DNA of 64,000 nucleotides from Balaenoptera acutorostrata (GCF_949987535.1 NC_080073.1:93721344-93785343), one strand, 5' to 3'. Shown: positions 1-11,590, counted from the first letter of the stretch. Numbers and translations: made by a program. Notes: generated by a model not told the origin, from the letters alone.

Positions 1-375
1 CCCTGAAGGGGAGCAGGGCGGTCTGAGGTGTGGGGAGAGTGGGGAAAGGTGATTGGAAAAAGGTGCGGTAATCGTCGTTCTGCGCAGGCGTAATAAGCTA
101 CAGGCCTCCCCACGTTCCAATGAGGAGGCGCTCAGCACAATCTGAGGGTGGAGTCTTCAGCCCTCTGATGTCAAAGGTCACCGAGTGGGCACGCGTGCAT
201 GCCCTGTTGGAGGGTGGGTGGTCCTAACCAGTTTTAATCAGCTCAGATGGAACTAGACACAGCTGACTCCAAGTTCCAAGTTAGGCTACATGCTGCTTGG
301 AGGACATGCAATTAAAATAACCTTGATTAGTGAAGGCAGATGAAATGTATTTAAGTCATGATTACCTATGGTTTC
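1..375. other. Intergenic, unassigned CpG-containing segment
   Basis: No gene was recognised. The first 250 bases are more GC-rich and contain more CpG than the AT-rich sequence that follows. Their texture is compatible with an old LTR fragment, but no TG...CA boundaries or polyadenylation layout could be defined. The segment ends where RPSA pseudogene similarity begins. Confidence 0.35.
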
Positions 376-1176
376 ATATCTGCAAAAAGTGATGGCATCT
401 ACATCATAAATCTGAAGAGAACCTGGGAGAAGCTTCTCCTGGCAGCTTTTGCTGTTGTTGCCATTGAACACCTGGCTGATGTCAGTGTCACGTGAAATAC
501 TCCAGGAACCCCGGCGAGTGAGCCGTGCTGAAGTTTGCTGCTGCCGCTGGAGCCACTCCTCTTCCTGGCTGCTTCACTCCTGGGACCTTCACTGGCCGGA
601 TGCGAGTGGCTCTCTGACTTCTAGTGGTTACTGATCCCAGGGTTGACCACCAGCCTCTCACAGAGGCGTCTTACGTTAACCTGCCTACCGCTGCTCTGTG
701 TAACAGACACTCCTCCGTGCTGTGTGGACACGGCCGCACCACGCACCAGCAGGAGAACTCACTCAGCTGGTCTGATGTAGTGGACGCTGCTTCAGGAAGT
801 TCTGCACACGTACAGCACCATCTCCGGTGACCACCCCTGGGAGGTCAGGCCTGATCACTACTTCTACAGAGATCCTGAGGAGAGCGAAAAGGAAGAGCAG
901 GCTGCTGCTGAAAAGGCCGGGACCCAGGGAGAATTCCAGGGTGAATGGACTGCTCCAGCTCCTGAGCTGACTGCTACTCAACCTGAGGCCACAGACTGGT
1001 CTGAAGGAGCACAGGTGCCCCCTGTGTCTTTCCAGCAGTTCCCTGCTGAGGACTGGAGCGCTCAGCTGGCCACCAAAGACTGGTCTGCAGCTCCCACCAC
1101 TCAGACCACTGAATGGCAAGGAGCAACCACTGAGGGGTCTTAAGCTGTTCTACAGACCAGCTTAAGACTATTTCTT

Positions 1177-1510
1177 TTTTTTTTTTTTTTTTTACTTGAT
1201 TTTATTTATTTATTTATTTATTTTTGGCTGTGTTGGGTCTTCGGTTCGTGCGAGGGCTTTCTCCAGTTGCGGCAAGCGGGGGCCACTCTTCATCGCGGTG
1301 CGGGGACCGCTCTTCATCGCGGTGCGCGGGCCTTTCTCTATCGCGGCCCCTCCCGTCGCGGGGCACAGGCTCCAGACGCGCAGGCTCAGCAATTGTGGCT
1401 CACGGGCCCAGCTGCTCCGTGGCATGTGGGATCTTCCCAGACCAGGGCTCGAACCCGTGTCCCCTGCATTAGCAGGCAGATTCTCAACCACTGCGCCACC
1501 AGGGAAGCCC
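1177..1510 (-). mobile_element. CHR-type tRNA-derived SINE, full length
   Basis: The minus-strand copy has its 5' head at about 1510 and its (TAAA)n/poly-A tail, seen as T-rich sequence, near 1177-1225. An 18-base target-site duplication AGCTTAAGACTATTTCTT lies at 1159-1176 and 1511-1528. The insertion sits in the 3' UTR of the RPSA pseudogene, so it is younger than that pseudogene. Confidence 0.95.
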
Positions 1511-1528
1511 AGCTTAAGACTATTTCTT

Positions 1529-1825
1529 GGGCTTCCCTGGTGGCGCAGTGGTTGAGAATCTGCCTGCCGATGCAGGGGACACGGGTTCGAGCCCTGGTCT
1601 GGGAAGATCCCACATGCCACGGAGCAACTAGGCCCGTGAGCCACAACTGCTGAGCCTGCGTGTCTGGAGCCTGTGCTCCGCAACAAGAGAGGCCACGACA
1701 GTGAGAGGCCTGCGCACTGCGATGAGGAGTGGCCCCCGCTCGCCGCAACTAGAGAAAGCCCTCGCACAGAAACGAAGACCCAACACAGCCAAAAATAAAT
1801 AAATAAAAATAAATTAAAAAAAAAA
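1529..1825 (+). mobile_element. CHR-type tRNA-derived SINE, full length
   Basis: This plus-strand copy starts right after the duplication that ends the neighbouring minus-strand SINE. Its head carries the A-box-like TGGCGCAGTGG and the B-box-like GGTTCGAGCCC. The (TAAA)n and poly-A tail reach about 1825. A likely duplication is AAGACTATTTCTT (1516-1528) and AAGACTTTCTT (1826-1836), so this copy used the earlier element's target duplication. Confidence 0.93.
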
Positions 1826-1913
1826 AAGACTTTCTTAAATAGAGAATGGAAATAAGGGTGATGGGAAATAAACAGTTAAATAACAGAAAAGCAAAAAAAA
1901 AAAAAAAAAAAAA

Positions 1914-2172
1914 GAAAGGCCCAGGGAAGGACACATTAATCGTAATTACTACTTGCTTATCATTGAATAATATTTACAGAGTCATAATAATATCAATACT
2001 ATTGTTTTAACCAAAATTTATGATGTATTTACTATGAGAGAACAGAGGAAGAGAGAGAATAGAGGAAGTGGGGGAAGAGATAAGTCAGCTAAATGCTGAT
2101 TTCCTTATTAATAGAAGTCAATAGTTGACATCTAAAACTGATATATAAAAAAACAAAGTAAACATATTCTTT
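1914..2172. other. Intergenic AT-rich sequence
   Basis: Nothing was recognised between the RPSA pseudogene poly-A tail and the L1 fragment. Confidence 0.5.
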
Positions 2173-2188
2173 AGAAATACGGAAGCAA

Positions 2189-3009
2189 TGAGGTACCACA
2201 TCACACCACTCAGAATGGCCATCATTAAAAATCTATAAACAACAAATGCTGTAGAGGCTGTAGAAAAGGAGACCCTCCTACATTGTTGATGGGAATGTAA
2301 GTTTGTACAGCCACTATGGAAAACAGTATGGAGGTTCCTCAGAAAACTAAAAATAGAATTACCATATGATCCAGCAATCCCACTCCTGGGCATATACCCA
2401 GACAAAACTATAATTCAAAAAGATACATGCACCCCTATGTTCATGGCAGCACTACTCACAATAGCCAAGACATGGAAACAACCTAAACGTCCATCAACAG
2501 ATGAATGGATAAAGAAGATGTGGTATATATATATACAATGGAATATTACTCAGCCATAAAAAAGAACAAAATAACGCCATTTGCAGCAACATGGTTGGAC
2601 CTAGAGATTGTCATACTAAATGAAGTCAGTCAGAAAGAAGACAAATACCATATGTTAACACTTACAGGTGGAATCTAAAATATGCCACAAATGAACCTGT
2701 CTACAAAACAGAAACAGAATCATGGACATAGAGAACAGACTGGTGGTTGCCAAGTGGGAGGGGATTGGAGGAGGGATGGAGTGGGAGGTTGGGGTGAGCA
2801 GATGTAAGCTTTTATATGTAGAATGGATAAATGACAAGGTCCAACTGTATAGCACAGAGAACTATATTCAATATCTTATGATAAACCATAATGGAAAAGA
2901 ATATAAAAAAAGAATGTATATGTATGTATAACTGAATCACTTTGCTGTACAGTAGTAATTAACACTACACTGTAAATCAACTATACTGCAATAAAAAATT
3001 TTCAAAAAC
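2189..3009 (+). mobile_element. 5'-truncated L1, ORF2 3' end plus 3' UTR
   Basis: The sequence matches the last part of L1 ORF2 (C-terminal segment translating near [10 protein letters not shown] in intact copies) followed by the 3' UTR and an A-rich end. The target-site duplication AGAAATACGGAAGCAA (2173-2188) / AGAAATACAGAAGCAA (3010-3025), with one mismatch, fixes both ends. In-frame stops show that it is dead. Confidence 0.92.
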
Positions 3010-3025
3010 AGAAATACAGAAGCAA

Positions 3026-3175
3026 ACGTCAGATGAAATAGCTAAAAGAATGGAAGGTACATAGGGTCACCTTCGTGGAAACTAAATGAAGGCTCCCCTT
3101 CTCCAAGACACATAAACCTGTAAGAAAGTTATTTTAATATCTTGATTTTGTAAAAGCAAAACCAAAAACACTATC
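3026..3175. other. Intergenic sequence
   Basis: No feature was recognised. Confidence 0.4.
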
Positions 3176-3299
3176 GGACTTCCCTTGTGGTCCAGTGGTT
3201 AAGACTCCACAGGGGCTGGGGGTTCGATCCCTGGTTGGGGAAGTTCTGCCTGCCACGCAGTGCGGCCAAAAAGGAAAAACAAACAAAACAAACAAACAG
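3176..3299 (+). mobile_element. Short CHR-type SINE
   Basis: It begins GGACTTCCCTTGTGGTCCAG and carries a B-box-like GGTTCGATCCC. It ends after about 125 bases in an (AAAC)n-like tail. This is the shorter, older SINE form that lacks the approximately 200-base body of the GGCTTCCCTGG copies. Confidence 0.85.
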
Positions 3300-3949
3300 A
3301 CAAAAAATCACTGCCATTTGCAAGAAAATAATGTCTGTGCTGTGAATACACCTGCAAGGGTTACGCAGTGCACACTCTCCACAGCAACAAGCCTGCTTCC
3401 AGGGAGCAGAATGGGGTCTGCAGTGGGGAAAGGTGGGGCAGAGTATTTCCAGTTTTCTTCTACTGTTTGATTTTTTTAAACTCTGTATATCTATTACTCT
3501 GATGGCAAAGAAAGAAAAAGTGAAGGGAGGGGCTGGCTTCAGGTATGGCTAAACAGAGAAGATTCAGGTAATGTCATCAGGATCTGGATTCTGTCTCAGC
3601 AACGCAAGCACTCCTGTTAGGATCAAAAGATTGCTTCAGCCTTTACTTTCTCTCTGTGTTCCTAGTCTTGAGAAGGAGTGAGCTTTCTAGGGGTGAAAAG
3701 TTGTGGGTCAATAAATGGAGCCTGGACCAGTTAAGTGGCAGGGAAGTCACTGAAAGAACAAGACAACAACAGCAGGAAAGAACATTAACAGAGTCAAATA
3801 GGAAGAGAAGATTCAAAAAAAGGAAAACGTTTCAAATATAGCAGAAAAGTCGAGGAAAAGGAAGATGGAGAAAAGACCACGACATTGACAAGGACACTGC
3901 TGACTTCGAGAGGATAGTTCCACGGTGCAGTGGCAGTCCAGTCATTTTG
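3300..3949. other. Intergenic sequence without recognised content
   Basis: Neither conserved coding sequence nor a confident repeat match was seen. A 61-residue open frame at 3656-3841 is low-complexity basic sequence and is not supported as a gene. Confidence 0.45.
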
Positions 3950-4140
3950 TTACAGTGGTTTTCAAAGTCTAGTTCCTGGACCAGCAAACAATAGCAACAC
4001 CACCTGGGAACTTGTTAGAAATGCAAATTCTTGGGTCCCACATCAGACCTTCTGAATCAGAGACTCTGGACCCGGGCCCCACCAAGCTGTGTTTTAATAA
4101 GACCTCCAGTTGCATGCTAAAGTTTGTTGGCGGTGTGAAT
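3950..4140. mobile_element. MER5A-like non-autonomous hAT (Charlie) DNA element
   Basis: Landmarks include CACCTGGGAACTTGTTAGAA, then CTTCTGAATCAGAGACTCT and GTGTTTTAATAAGACCTCC. These match the remembered MER5A consensus. The copy is old and diverged. Confidence 0.8.
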
Positions 4141-4164
4141 TGGTAAAATCTCGATGTAGGACAA

Positions 4165-4660
4165 TTTAACAGTATTGGTCATAATTAGAAATGCATATAC
4201 CCTCTAACTCAGGATTTTCACTTATAGCAATGTACCCTACAGTTATTTGCATGCAGACAAAATGACTTATATACAAGGTTGTAGCATTATTGATTGGAAA
4301 CTAAATGTCCATCAATGGGGACTGGTAAAATCTACAGTGATGCAGCTATTCTATACAATGCTATGTAGCTATAATAAAAATGAGGAAACTCTTCATGCAC
4401 TGATGTCCCCCAGATAAATTATACCCATATCTCCAGATTAAGTTGCAAAAACAAGGTGCAAAATAGCATGTGTGGTGTGCTGTCATTTGTGTAAAATAGG
4501 AAAGGAACAAAATTATATGTATATATAATGCAATGACTTTATGTATGTTGACAAAACCTCTGGAAGGGCAAATAGGAAATAATATGGTTATCTATTGAGG
4601 GGGATGGAAACTAGGTTATAAGGAAAAGGGTGAGAGGGTGCTTGAATTGTGGGACTTTAT
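4165..4660 (+). mobile_element. Ancient L1M fragment (ORF2 3' end and 3' UTR)
   Basis: The order of diverged L1 landmarks, including AAATGTCCATCAATGGGGAC, a CAATG...GCTATAATAAAAATGAG segment and CATTTGTGTAAAATAGGAAA, fits an old mammalian L1M tail. It is much more diverged than the two long L1s in this window. Confidence 0.78.
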
Positions 4661-4679
4661 CACTTAATCAAAAAGCATT

Positions 4680-4977
4680 GGGCTTCCCTGGTGGCGCAGT
4701 GGTTAAGAATCTGCCTGCCAATGCAGGGGAACCGGGTTCGAGCCCTGGTGTGGGAAGAGCCCACATGCTGCGGAGCAACTAAGCCCGTGAGCCACAACCA
4801 CTGAGCCTGCGCGTCTGGAGCCTGTGCTCCGCAACGGGAGAGGCCGCGACAGTGAGAGGCCCGCGCACTGCGATGAAGAGTGGTCCCCGCTCTCCGCAGC
4901 CGGAGAAAGCCCTCGCACAGAAACGAAGACCCAACACAGCCAAAAATAAATAAATAAAGTTTAAAAAAAAAAAAAAA
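4680..4977 (+). mobile_element. CHR-type SINE, full length
   Basis: It has a GGCTTCCCTGGTGGCGCAGT head, B-box GGTTCGAGCCC, AAATAAATAAATAAA and a poly-A tail. A short duplication AAAAAGCATT flanks it at about 4670-4679 and after the tail near 4977-4986. Confidence 0.94.
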
Positions 4978-5047
4978 AAAAAGCATTTATTTTGAAATTC
5001 TCCAATGAATTCATCTCTGTATTACTCTAAAGCAGGTTATCATCAAT

Positions 5048-5168
5048 TTTATTTTTTTGGCCGAGCCTCATAGAGTGTGGTGGGATCTTAGTCCCCCCAC
5101 CAGGGATCGAACCTGGCCCAGGCAGTGAAAGCGCCAAGTCCTAACCACTGGACCGCCAGGGAATTCCC
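5048..5168 (-). mobile_element. Short CHR-type SINE
   Basis: The minus-strand head (complement of GGAATTCCCTGGCGGTCCAG) lies near 5150-5168 and the tail is near 5048. The duplication ATCATCAATTTTA flanks it at about 5039-5051 and 5169-5182. Confidence 0.88.
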
Positions 5169-5182
5169 ATCATCAATTTTAG

Positions 5183-5718
5183 TGTAGACGCTACAACACT
5201 GCCTACAATGGCCTCCCGGCCTCCAGGGTTCTCTAGTCTTGACCTGCTCCAATTCATTTCCTACACAGTTATAGGAAATGTTATATCTGCCTCTAAATCC
5301 AGATTATCAATCAAGAGAAAGACAGAGTCTTTGATACCTTACCCGAGTCCAGCAAATCCTCTTCCCAAGGTGATCAATGCTGGAAAAGATGAATCCCCAT
5401 CCAAGGTGACCAGGTCTCTGTACAGATCACGCATGTGGAAACCTCAACAATATAACTGCATTAGAAGTCAGCACAGAGTTATACACATAAAGTATCAAGG
5501 GGCCATTTTATTTCTTCTTCTGTAATTGTTATTAAATATTTTGAATTTCAGATCCAAACTAGAAAATTTTACTTTAAACACATTTGATATTTTTAGTTAA
5601 TATGTAACAAGATCACAGAAAGTAGGCTTTATATCTTTACCTAACCCTTCTTACTCTGGCATCTGAGGTTTGGGAGCAGAGGGAGAGGAGAACAGCTAGT
5701 GTTCGGTTGTGTAGTGAC
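5183..5718. other. Intergenic sequence without recognised content
   Basis: Nothing convincing was seen. The 105-codon open frame at 5208-5525 has no recognisable family, no homology I can name and no promoter or splice context, so it is not called. Confidence 0.4.
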
Positions 5719-5724
5719 AGCTTC

Positions 5725-5751
5725 TGTGTGTGTGTGTGTGTGTGTGTGTGT
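5725..5751. repeat. (TG)n microsatellite
   Basis: About 13 uninterrupted TG dinucleotides. Confidence 0.95.
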
Positions 5752-5870
5752 TAAGAACACTTAACGTGAGATCTACCCTCTGAACATTGTAAGTGTACGA
5801 TACGATATTGTTAACTATAAGCACGATGTTGTACAGCAAATCTCTAGAACTCTAGTCTTGCACAACTGTC
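5752..5870 (-). mobile_element. Ancient L1M fragment
   Basis: AACACTTAACGTGAGATCTA followed by TTGTTAACTATAAGCACGAT and GTTGTACAGCAAATCTCTAG resembles the antisense of an L1M 3' region. A second, better match to the same region occurs at 6740-7030. Confidence 0.6.
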
Positions 5871-5884
5871 TGTTCTACCTGCGA

Positions 5885-6150
5885 GAAGCGTGGATCCAGA
5901 AGGGCTTTATATAGGAGGTGATTTTGAGCTGAGTTGAGTCATAAAGTTATTTATTATAAGGACATAGTAGGGAAGGTTACTCCAGGGAGAGGGAGGAACA
6001 AGAGTAAACTCATGCAGAGAGCTAAGCTGATACTATGGTCTGGAGTAACGGTAAATCTGGAAAAGTAGGGACGGGCTGGATTATGAAGGGCTTTTATCCC
6101 TTAGGAGGGAGTTTGGACTTTATCCTGTAGACAACAGAAGCTGTTGAAGA
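5885..6150 (-). mobile_element. L2 LINE fragment, left part
   Basis: The antisense of the L2 central region is recognised by GGGCTGGATTATGAAGGGCT and AGTTTGGACTTTATCCTGTA. Its continuation lies 8 kb away at 14191-14887. The sequence between is an insertion flanked by a copy of AGCTGTTGAAGA on each side. Confidence 0.75.
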
Positions 6151-6154
6151 GTTG

Positions 6155-7635
6155 GTTTTTTTTTTACAGTGAAATATGCAGATCTTTATTATACAGTGCA
6201 GTGAGTTTGGGCAACTGTGTACACCAAAGTAACTACCACCCCAGTCAAAGTACAAAGCATTTCCATCAACCCAGAAAAGTCTCCTGGGGCCAGTGGTGTG
6301 CAGGAGATAGCTCCCACACAGGCAATTCCAGACATCTCATCCCCATATCCTGTTGTTACCTTAAAGAGGGCCATGATGGGAAATCAGCAAATACTACAAA
6401 CCAGAGATTCCCCCATGCCCCGCTGCCCCCGAGAGCCAGTTTTCCAGCAAACTGCTGTTCATGCCCCTTCTCAGTCAATCCTCCAAGCCCAGAGAGGCAA
6501 ATCAACATAGGTTTACTTTTGCTTGTTCTTGAACTTCACACAAATGGAATTACATTTTGCATACTGTTTTCTTCCATCAACATGATGTCTGTGAGATTCA
6601 TCAGTGCTGTGATTTATTAGTAATTTGTTCCCTTTCTGTTGCTAAGCACCATTCCAGTGTACAAATAAACTGTATTTTTTCAAATTTCTTGTTGAAGGAC
6701 ATTCATTTGTTTCCAATTTGGAACTATTAATTTTTATTTATTTTTTCCACCTTTATGGAGGAGTAATTGACAAATAAAATGTTTATACTTAAAGTGTATA
6801 ACTGGATGATTTGATGTACATATGCGTTGTGAAATGATTACCAAATTCAAGTCAATTAACAGCCATCACCTCACATAGTTAACTCGTTTTTGTTTGTGTG
6901 CTGAGAACACAACATACAGTCTCCTCTCTGCAAATTTCAAGTGTACAATTCCATATTATCAACTATAGTTACCATGCTGTACATTAGACCCTCAGAATGT
7001 ATTTATTTATAGCTGAAAGCTTGTACCCAATTTTTAAAAAGCTCCTGTAGACATTCTTGTGCAAGTATTTTCATGATCATATGTTTTAATTTATCTTGGG
7101 CAAATACCCAGAAGTGGAATTTATGGGTCATAGAATAGGCTTATTTTTAACTTTGTAAGAAAGTGCCAGAAAGTTTTCCAAAGGGGTAGTAGTGCACAAG
7201 CGATGTATGAAAGTTCTGGTGGCTCCAGATACTTGCCAGCATTTGATGTCACAATGCCTTTTTACATTTAACCATTCCAATGTGTATGAAGTAATATCAC
7301 TTCATGGGATTTTGATCTGCATTTCCCTGAAGACTAATTATATCACACATATTTTTGTGGGCTTGTTAGCTATTCCTTTATCTTCTTTGGTATTGTGTCT
7401 GATAGAATTTTGCAGAGTATTTGATAGAATTCATCAGCAAAATGATCTGGGCTTGGAGTTGTCTTTGGGGAAGGTTTTTGATAATGAATTAATAACTTTA
7501 GTAGATATTCAGGTTTTCTAATTCATTTTATTAGTTTTGGTAAGTTGTGTTTTTCAAGGAATTTGTCCATTTTTTTCTAAGTTGTTGAATTTATTAGCCT
7601 AATGCTTTACTTTTCATAATATTCCCTTATTATCC
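6155..7635 (-). mobile_element. Ancient L1M segments, possibly carried here as an L1 3' transduction
   Basis: In antisense orientation this block shows L1M ORF2 middle sequence (7380-7620), ORF2 3' end (7040-7340), an L1M 3' UTR-like insert (6740-7030) and more L1M 3' sequence (6160-6735). It begins at a T-run (6158-6167), which is a poly-A tail on the minus strand. It continues into the 3' end of the long L1 at 7636 with no target duplication at that junction. The frames are fully broken. Confidence 0.65.
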
Positions 7636-10600
7636 TTTTTTTTAATTTTTGAATTTTATTTTATTTACTTTTTTATACAGTAGGTTCTTATTAGTCATCA
7701 ACTTTATACACATCAGTGTATACATGTCAATCCCAATCGCCCAATTCATCACACCACCATCCCCACCCCACCGTGGCTTTCCCCCCTTGGTGTCCATACG
7801 TTTGTTCTCTACATCTGTGTCTCAACTTCTGCCCTGCAAACCGTTTCATCTGTACCATTTTTCTAGGTTCCACATACATGAATTAATATACGATATTTGT
7901 TTTTCTCTTTCTGATTTACTTCACTCTGTATGACAGTCTCTAGATCCATCCACGTCTCCACAAATGACCCAATTTCGTTCCTTTTTATGGCTGAGTAATA
8001 TTCCATTGTATATATGTACCACAACTTCTTTATCCATTCATCTGTCAATGGGCATTTAGGTTGCTTCCATGACCTGGCTATTGATAGTGCTGCAATGAAC
8101 ATTGGGGTGCATGTGTCTTTTTGAATTATGGTTTTCTCTGGGTATATGCCCAGGAGTGGGATTGCTGGGTCGTATGGTAGTTCTAGTTTTAGTTTTTTAA
8201 GGAACCTCCATACTGTTCTCCATAGTGGCAGTATCAATTTACATTCCCACCAACAGTGTAAGAGGGTTCCCTTTTCTCCACACCCTCTCCAGCATTTGTT
8301 GTTTGTAGATTTTCTGATGATGCCTATTCTAACTGGTGTGAGGTGATACCTCACTGTAGTTTTGATTTGCATTTCTCTAATAATTAGTGATGTTGAGCAG
8401 CTTTTCATGTGCTTCTAGGCCATCTGTATGTCTTCTTTGGTGAAATGTCTACTTAGGTCTTCTGCCCATTTTTGGATTGGGTTGTTTGTTTCTTTAATAT
8501 TGAGCTGCATGAGCTCTTTATATATTTTGGAGATTAATCCTTTGTCTGTTGATTCATTTGCAAATATTTTCTCCCATTCTGAGGGTTGTCTTTTCGTCTT
8601 GTTTATGGTTTCCTTTGCTGTGCAAAAGCTTTTAAGTTTCATTAGGTCCCATTTGTTTATTTTTGTTTTTATTTCCATTACTCTAGGAGGTGGATCAAAA
8701 AAGATCTTGCTGTGATTTATGTCAGAGTGTTCTTCCTATGTTTTCCTCTGAGTTTTATAGTGCCTGGTCTTACATTTATGTCTCGAATCCATTTTGAGGT
8801 TATTTTTGTGTATGGTGTTAGGTAGTGTTCTAATTTCATTCTTTTACATGTAGCTGTCCCGTTTTCCCAGCACCACTTATTGAAGAGATTGTCTTTTCTC
8901 CATTTTATATCCTTGCCTCCTTTGTCATAGATTAGTTGACCATAGGTGCGTGGGTTTATCTCTGGGCTTTCAATCTTGTTCCATTGATCTATGTTTCTGT
9001 TTTTGTGCAAGTACCATATTGTCCTGATTACTGTAGCTTTGTAGTATAGTCTGAAGTCAGGGAGTCTGATTCCTCCAGCTCTGTTTTTTTTCCCTCAAGA
9101 CTGCTTTGGCTATTCGGGGTCGTTTGTGTCTCCATACAAATTTTAAGATTTTTTTGTTCTAGTTCCGTAAAAACTGCCATTGGTAATTTGATAGGGATTG
9201 CACTGAATCTGTAGATTGCTTTGGATAGTATAGTCATTTTCACAATATTGATTCTTCCAATCCAAGAACATGGTATATCTCTCCATCTGTTGGTATCATC
9301 TTTAATTTCTTTCATCAGTGTCTTATAGTTTTCTGCATACAGGTCTTTTGTCTCCCTAGGTAGGTTTATTCCTAGGTATTTTATTCTTTTTGTTGCAATG
9401 GTAAATGGGAGTGTTTCCTTAATTTCTCTTTCAGATTTTTCATCATTAGTGTATAGGAATGCAAGAGATTTCTGTGCATTAATTTTGTATCCTGCAACTT
9501 TACCAAATTCATTGATTAGCTCTAGTAGTTTTTTGGTGGCATTTTTAGGATTCTCTATGTATAGTATCATGTCATCTGCAAACAGGGACAGTTTTACTTC
9601 TTCTATTCCAATTTGTATTCTTTTATTTCTTTTTCTTCTCTGATTGCTGTGGCTAAGACTTCCAAAACTATGTTGAATAATAGTGGTGAGAGTGGATATC
9701 CTTGTCTTGTTCCTGATCTTACAGGAAATACTTTCAGTTTTTCACCATTGAGAATGATGCTTGCTGTGGGTTTGTCGTATATGGCCTTTATTATGTTGAG
9801 GTAGGTTCCCTCTATGCCCACTTTCTGGAGAGTTTTTATCATAAATGGGTGTTGAATTTTGTCAGAAGCTTTTTCTGCATCTATTGAGATGATCATATGG
9901 TTTTTATTCTTCAGTTTGTTAATATGGTGTATCACATTGCTTGATTTGCATATATTGAAGAATCCTTGCATCCCTGGGATAAATCCAACTTGATCATGGT
10001 GTATGAACCTTTTAATGTGTTGTTGGATTCTGTTTGCTAGTATTTTGTTGAGGATTTTTGCATCTATATTCATCAGTGATATTGGTCTGTAATTTTCTTT
10101 TTTTGTAGTAGCTTTGTCTGGTTTTGGTATCAGGGTGATGGTGGCCTCATAGAATGAGTTTGGGAGTGTTCCTTCCTATGCAATTTTTTGGAAGAGTTTG
10201 AGAAGGATGGGTGTTAGCTCTTCTCAGAATGTTTGATAGAATTCACCTGTGAAGCCATCTGGTCCTGGACTTTTGTCTGTTGGAAGATTTTTAATCACAA
10301 TTTCAATTTCATTACTTGTGATTGGTCTGTTCATATTTTCTATTTCTTCCTGGTTCAGTCTTGGAAGGTTATACCTTTCTAAGAATTTGTCCATTTCTTC
10401 CAGGTTGTCCATTTTATTGGCATAGAGTTGGTTGTAGTAGTCTCTTAGGATGCTTTGTATTTCTGCAGTGCCTGTTGTAATTTCTCCTTTTTCATTTCTA
10501 GTTTTATTGATTTGAGTCCTCTCCCTCTTTTTCTTGATAAGTCTGGCTAATGGTTTACGAATTTTGTTTATCTTCTCAAAGAACCAGCTTTTAGTTTTAT

Positions 10601-10967
10601 TGATCTTTGCTATTGTTTTCTTTGTTTCTATTTCATTTATTTCTGCTCTGATCTTGATGATTTCTTTCCTTCTGCTAACTTTGGGTTTTGTTTGTTCTTC
10701 TTAGTTCCTTTAAGTGTAAGGTTAGATTGTTTATTTGAGATTTTTCTTGTTTCTTGAGTAGGCTTGTATAGCTATAAACTTCCCTCTTAGAACTGCTTTT
10801 GTTGCATCCCATAGGTTTTGGATCATCGTGTTTCCATTGTCATTTGTCTCTAGGTATTTTTTGATTTCCTCTTTGATTTCTTCAGTGATCTCTTGGTTAT
10901 TTAGTAACGTATTGTTTAACTTCCATGTGTTTGTGTTTTTACGTTTTTTTCCCTGTAATTCATTTCT

Positions 10968-10981
10968 TTTTTTTAATAAAT

Positions 10982-11020
<39 letters not shown>

Positions 11021-11262
11021 TTTTTGGCTGTGTTGGGTCTTCGTTTCTGTGCGAGGGCTTTCTCCAGCTGTGGCGAGTGGGGGCCACTCTTCATCGCAGT
11101 GCGCGGGCCTCTCACTGTCACGGCCTCTCCCGTTGCGGAGCACAGGTTCCAGACGTGCAGGCTCAGTAGTTGTCGCTCTTGGGCTTAGTTGCTCCGCAGC
11201 ATGTGGGATCTTCCCAGACCAGGGCTCGAACCTATGTCCCCTGCATTGGCAGTCAGATTCTT
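10968..11262 (-). mobile_element. CHR-type SINE, 5'-truncated, left half of a composite insertion
   Basis: The tail is at 10968-11020 with a long (TTTA)n run. The head stops at about 11262 (GATTC), before the usual GGCTTCCCTGG start. The left copy of the duplication CCCTGTAATTCATTTCT is at 10951-10967, but its partner lies beyond the next SINE at 11591-11607. Confidence 0.9.
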
Positions 11263-11299
11263 TTTTTTTGTTTTTTAGAAATAAGAGTTGCTATCCCAT

Positions 11300-11590
11300 C
11301 TTTTTTTTTTAATTAATTAATTTATTTATGGCTGTGTTGGGTCTTTGTTTCTGTGCGAGGGCTTTCTCTAGTTGTGGTGAGCGGGGGCCACTCTTCATCG
11401 CGGTGCGCGGGCCTCTCACTGTTGCGGCCTCTCTTGTTGCGGAGCACGGCTCCAGATGCGCAGGCTCAGTAGTTGTGGCTCACGGGCCTAGTTGCTCCAT
11501 GGCATGTGGGATCCTCCCAGACCAGGGCTCGAACCCATGTCCCCTGCATTGGCAGGCAGATTCTCAACCACTGCACCACCAGGGAAGCCC
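11300..11590 (-). mobile_element. CHR-type SINE, full length, right half of a composite insertion
   Basis: The 5' head is at 11590 and the T-rich tail begins near 11300. Between this SINE and its truncated neighbour lies about 38 bases of non-SINE sequence (11263-11300). The duplication CCCTGTAATTCATTTCT flanks the pair as a whole. Confidence 0.92.

Larger units (their letters stand above)
376..1913 (+). pseudogene. RPSA processed pseudogene, 5'-truncated and split by two SINEs
   Basis: This is a retroposed copy of the mRNA for 40S ribosomal protein SA (laminin receptor), a small-subunit protein. Recognisable peptide stretches run in order: [19 protein letters not shown] near 382-438, then [15 protein letters not shown] near 643-690, then an acidic FYRDPEE stretch and W-rich DWSA repeats to a stop at 1141-1143. 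These stretches fall in different frames, with premature stops (for example in the segment after 480) and small indels, so no intact protein remains. The first roughly 50 codons are missing. No introns are present. The 3' UTR resumes after the SINEs at about 1837, with AATAAA at 1867-1872 and a poly-A tract at 1893-1913. An intronless body plus a poly-A tail is the signature of L1-mediated mRNA retroposition. No target-site duplication was found. Confidence 0.93.

Noticed and set aside
376..1143. Functional RPSA gene
   Set aside because: It is intronless, lacks the first roughly 50 codons and has frameshifts, premature stops and a poly-A tail.
1529..1610. tRNA genes at the heads of the SINEs
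   Set aside because: The heads keep A- and B-box-like motifs but do not fold into a full cloverleaf and lead into SINE bodies with poly-A tails and target duplications.
1210..1767. A 185-codon minus-strand open frame and several overlapping plus-strand frames
   Set aside because: They lie entirely inside the SINE pair, and the same translated phrases recur in every other SINE of the window (for example near 4700, 11050, 15000, 31720 and 62430).
5208..5525. A 105-codon plus-strand frame in repeat-free sequence
   Set aside because: No recognisable domain or homologue, and no promoter, splice or polyadenylation context.
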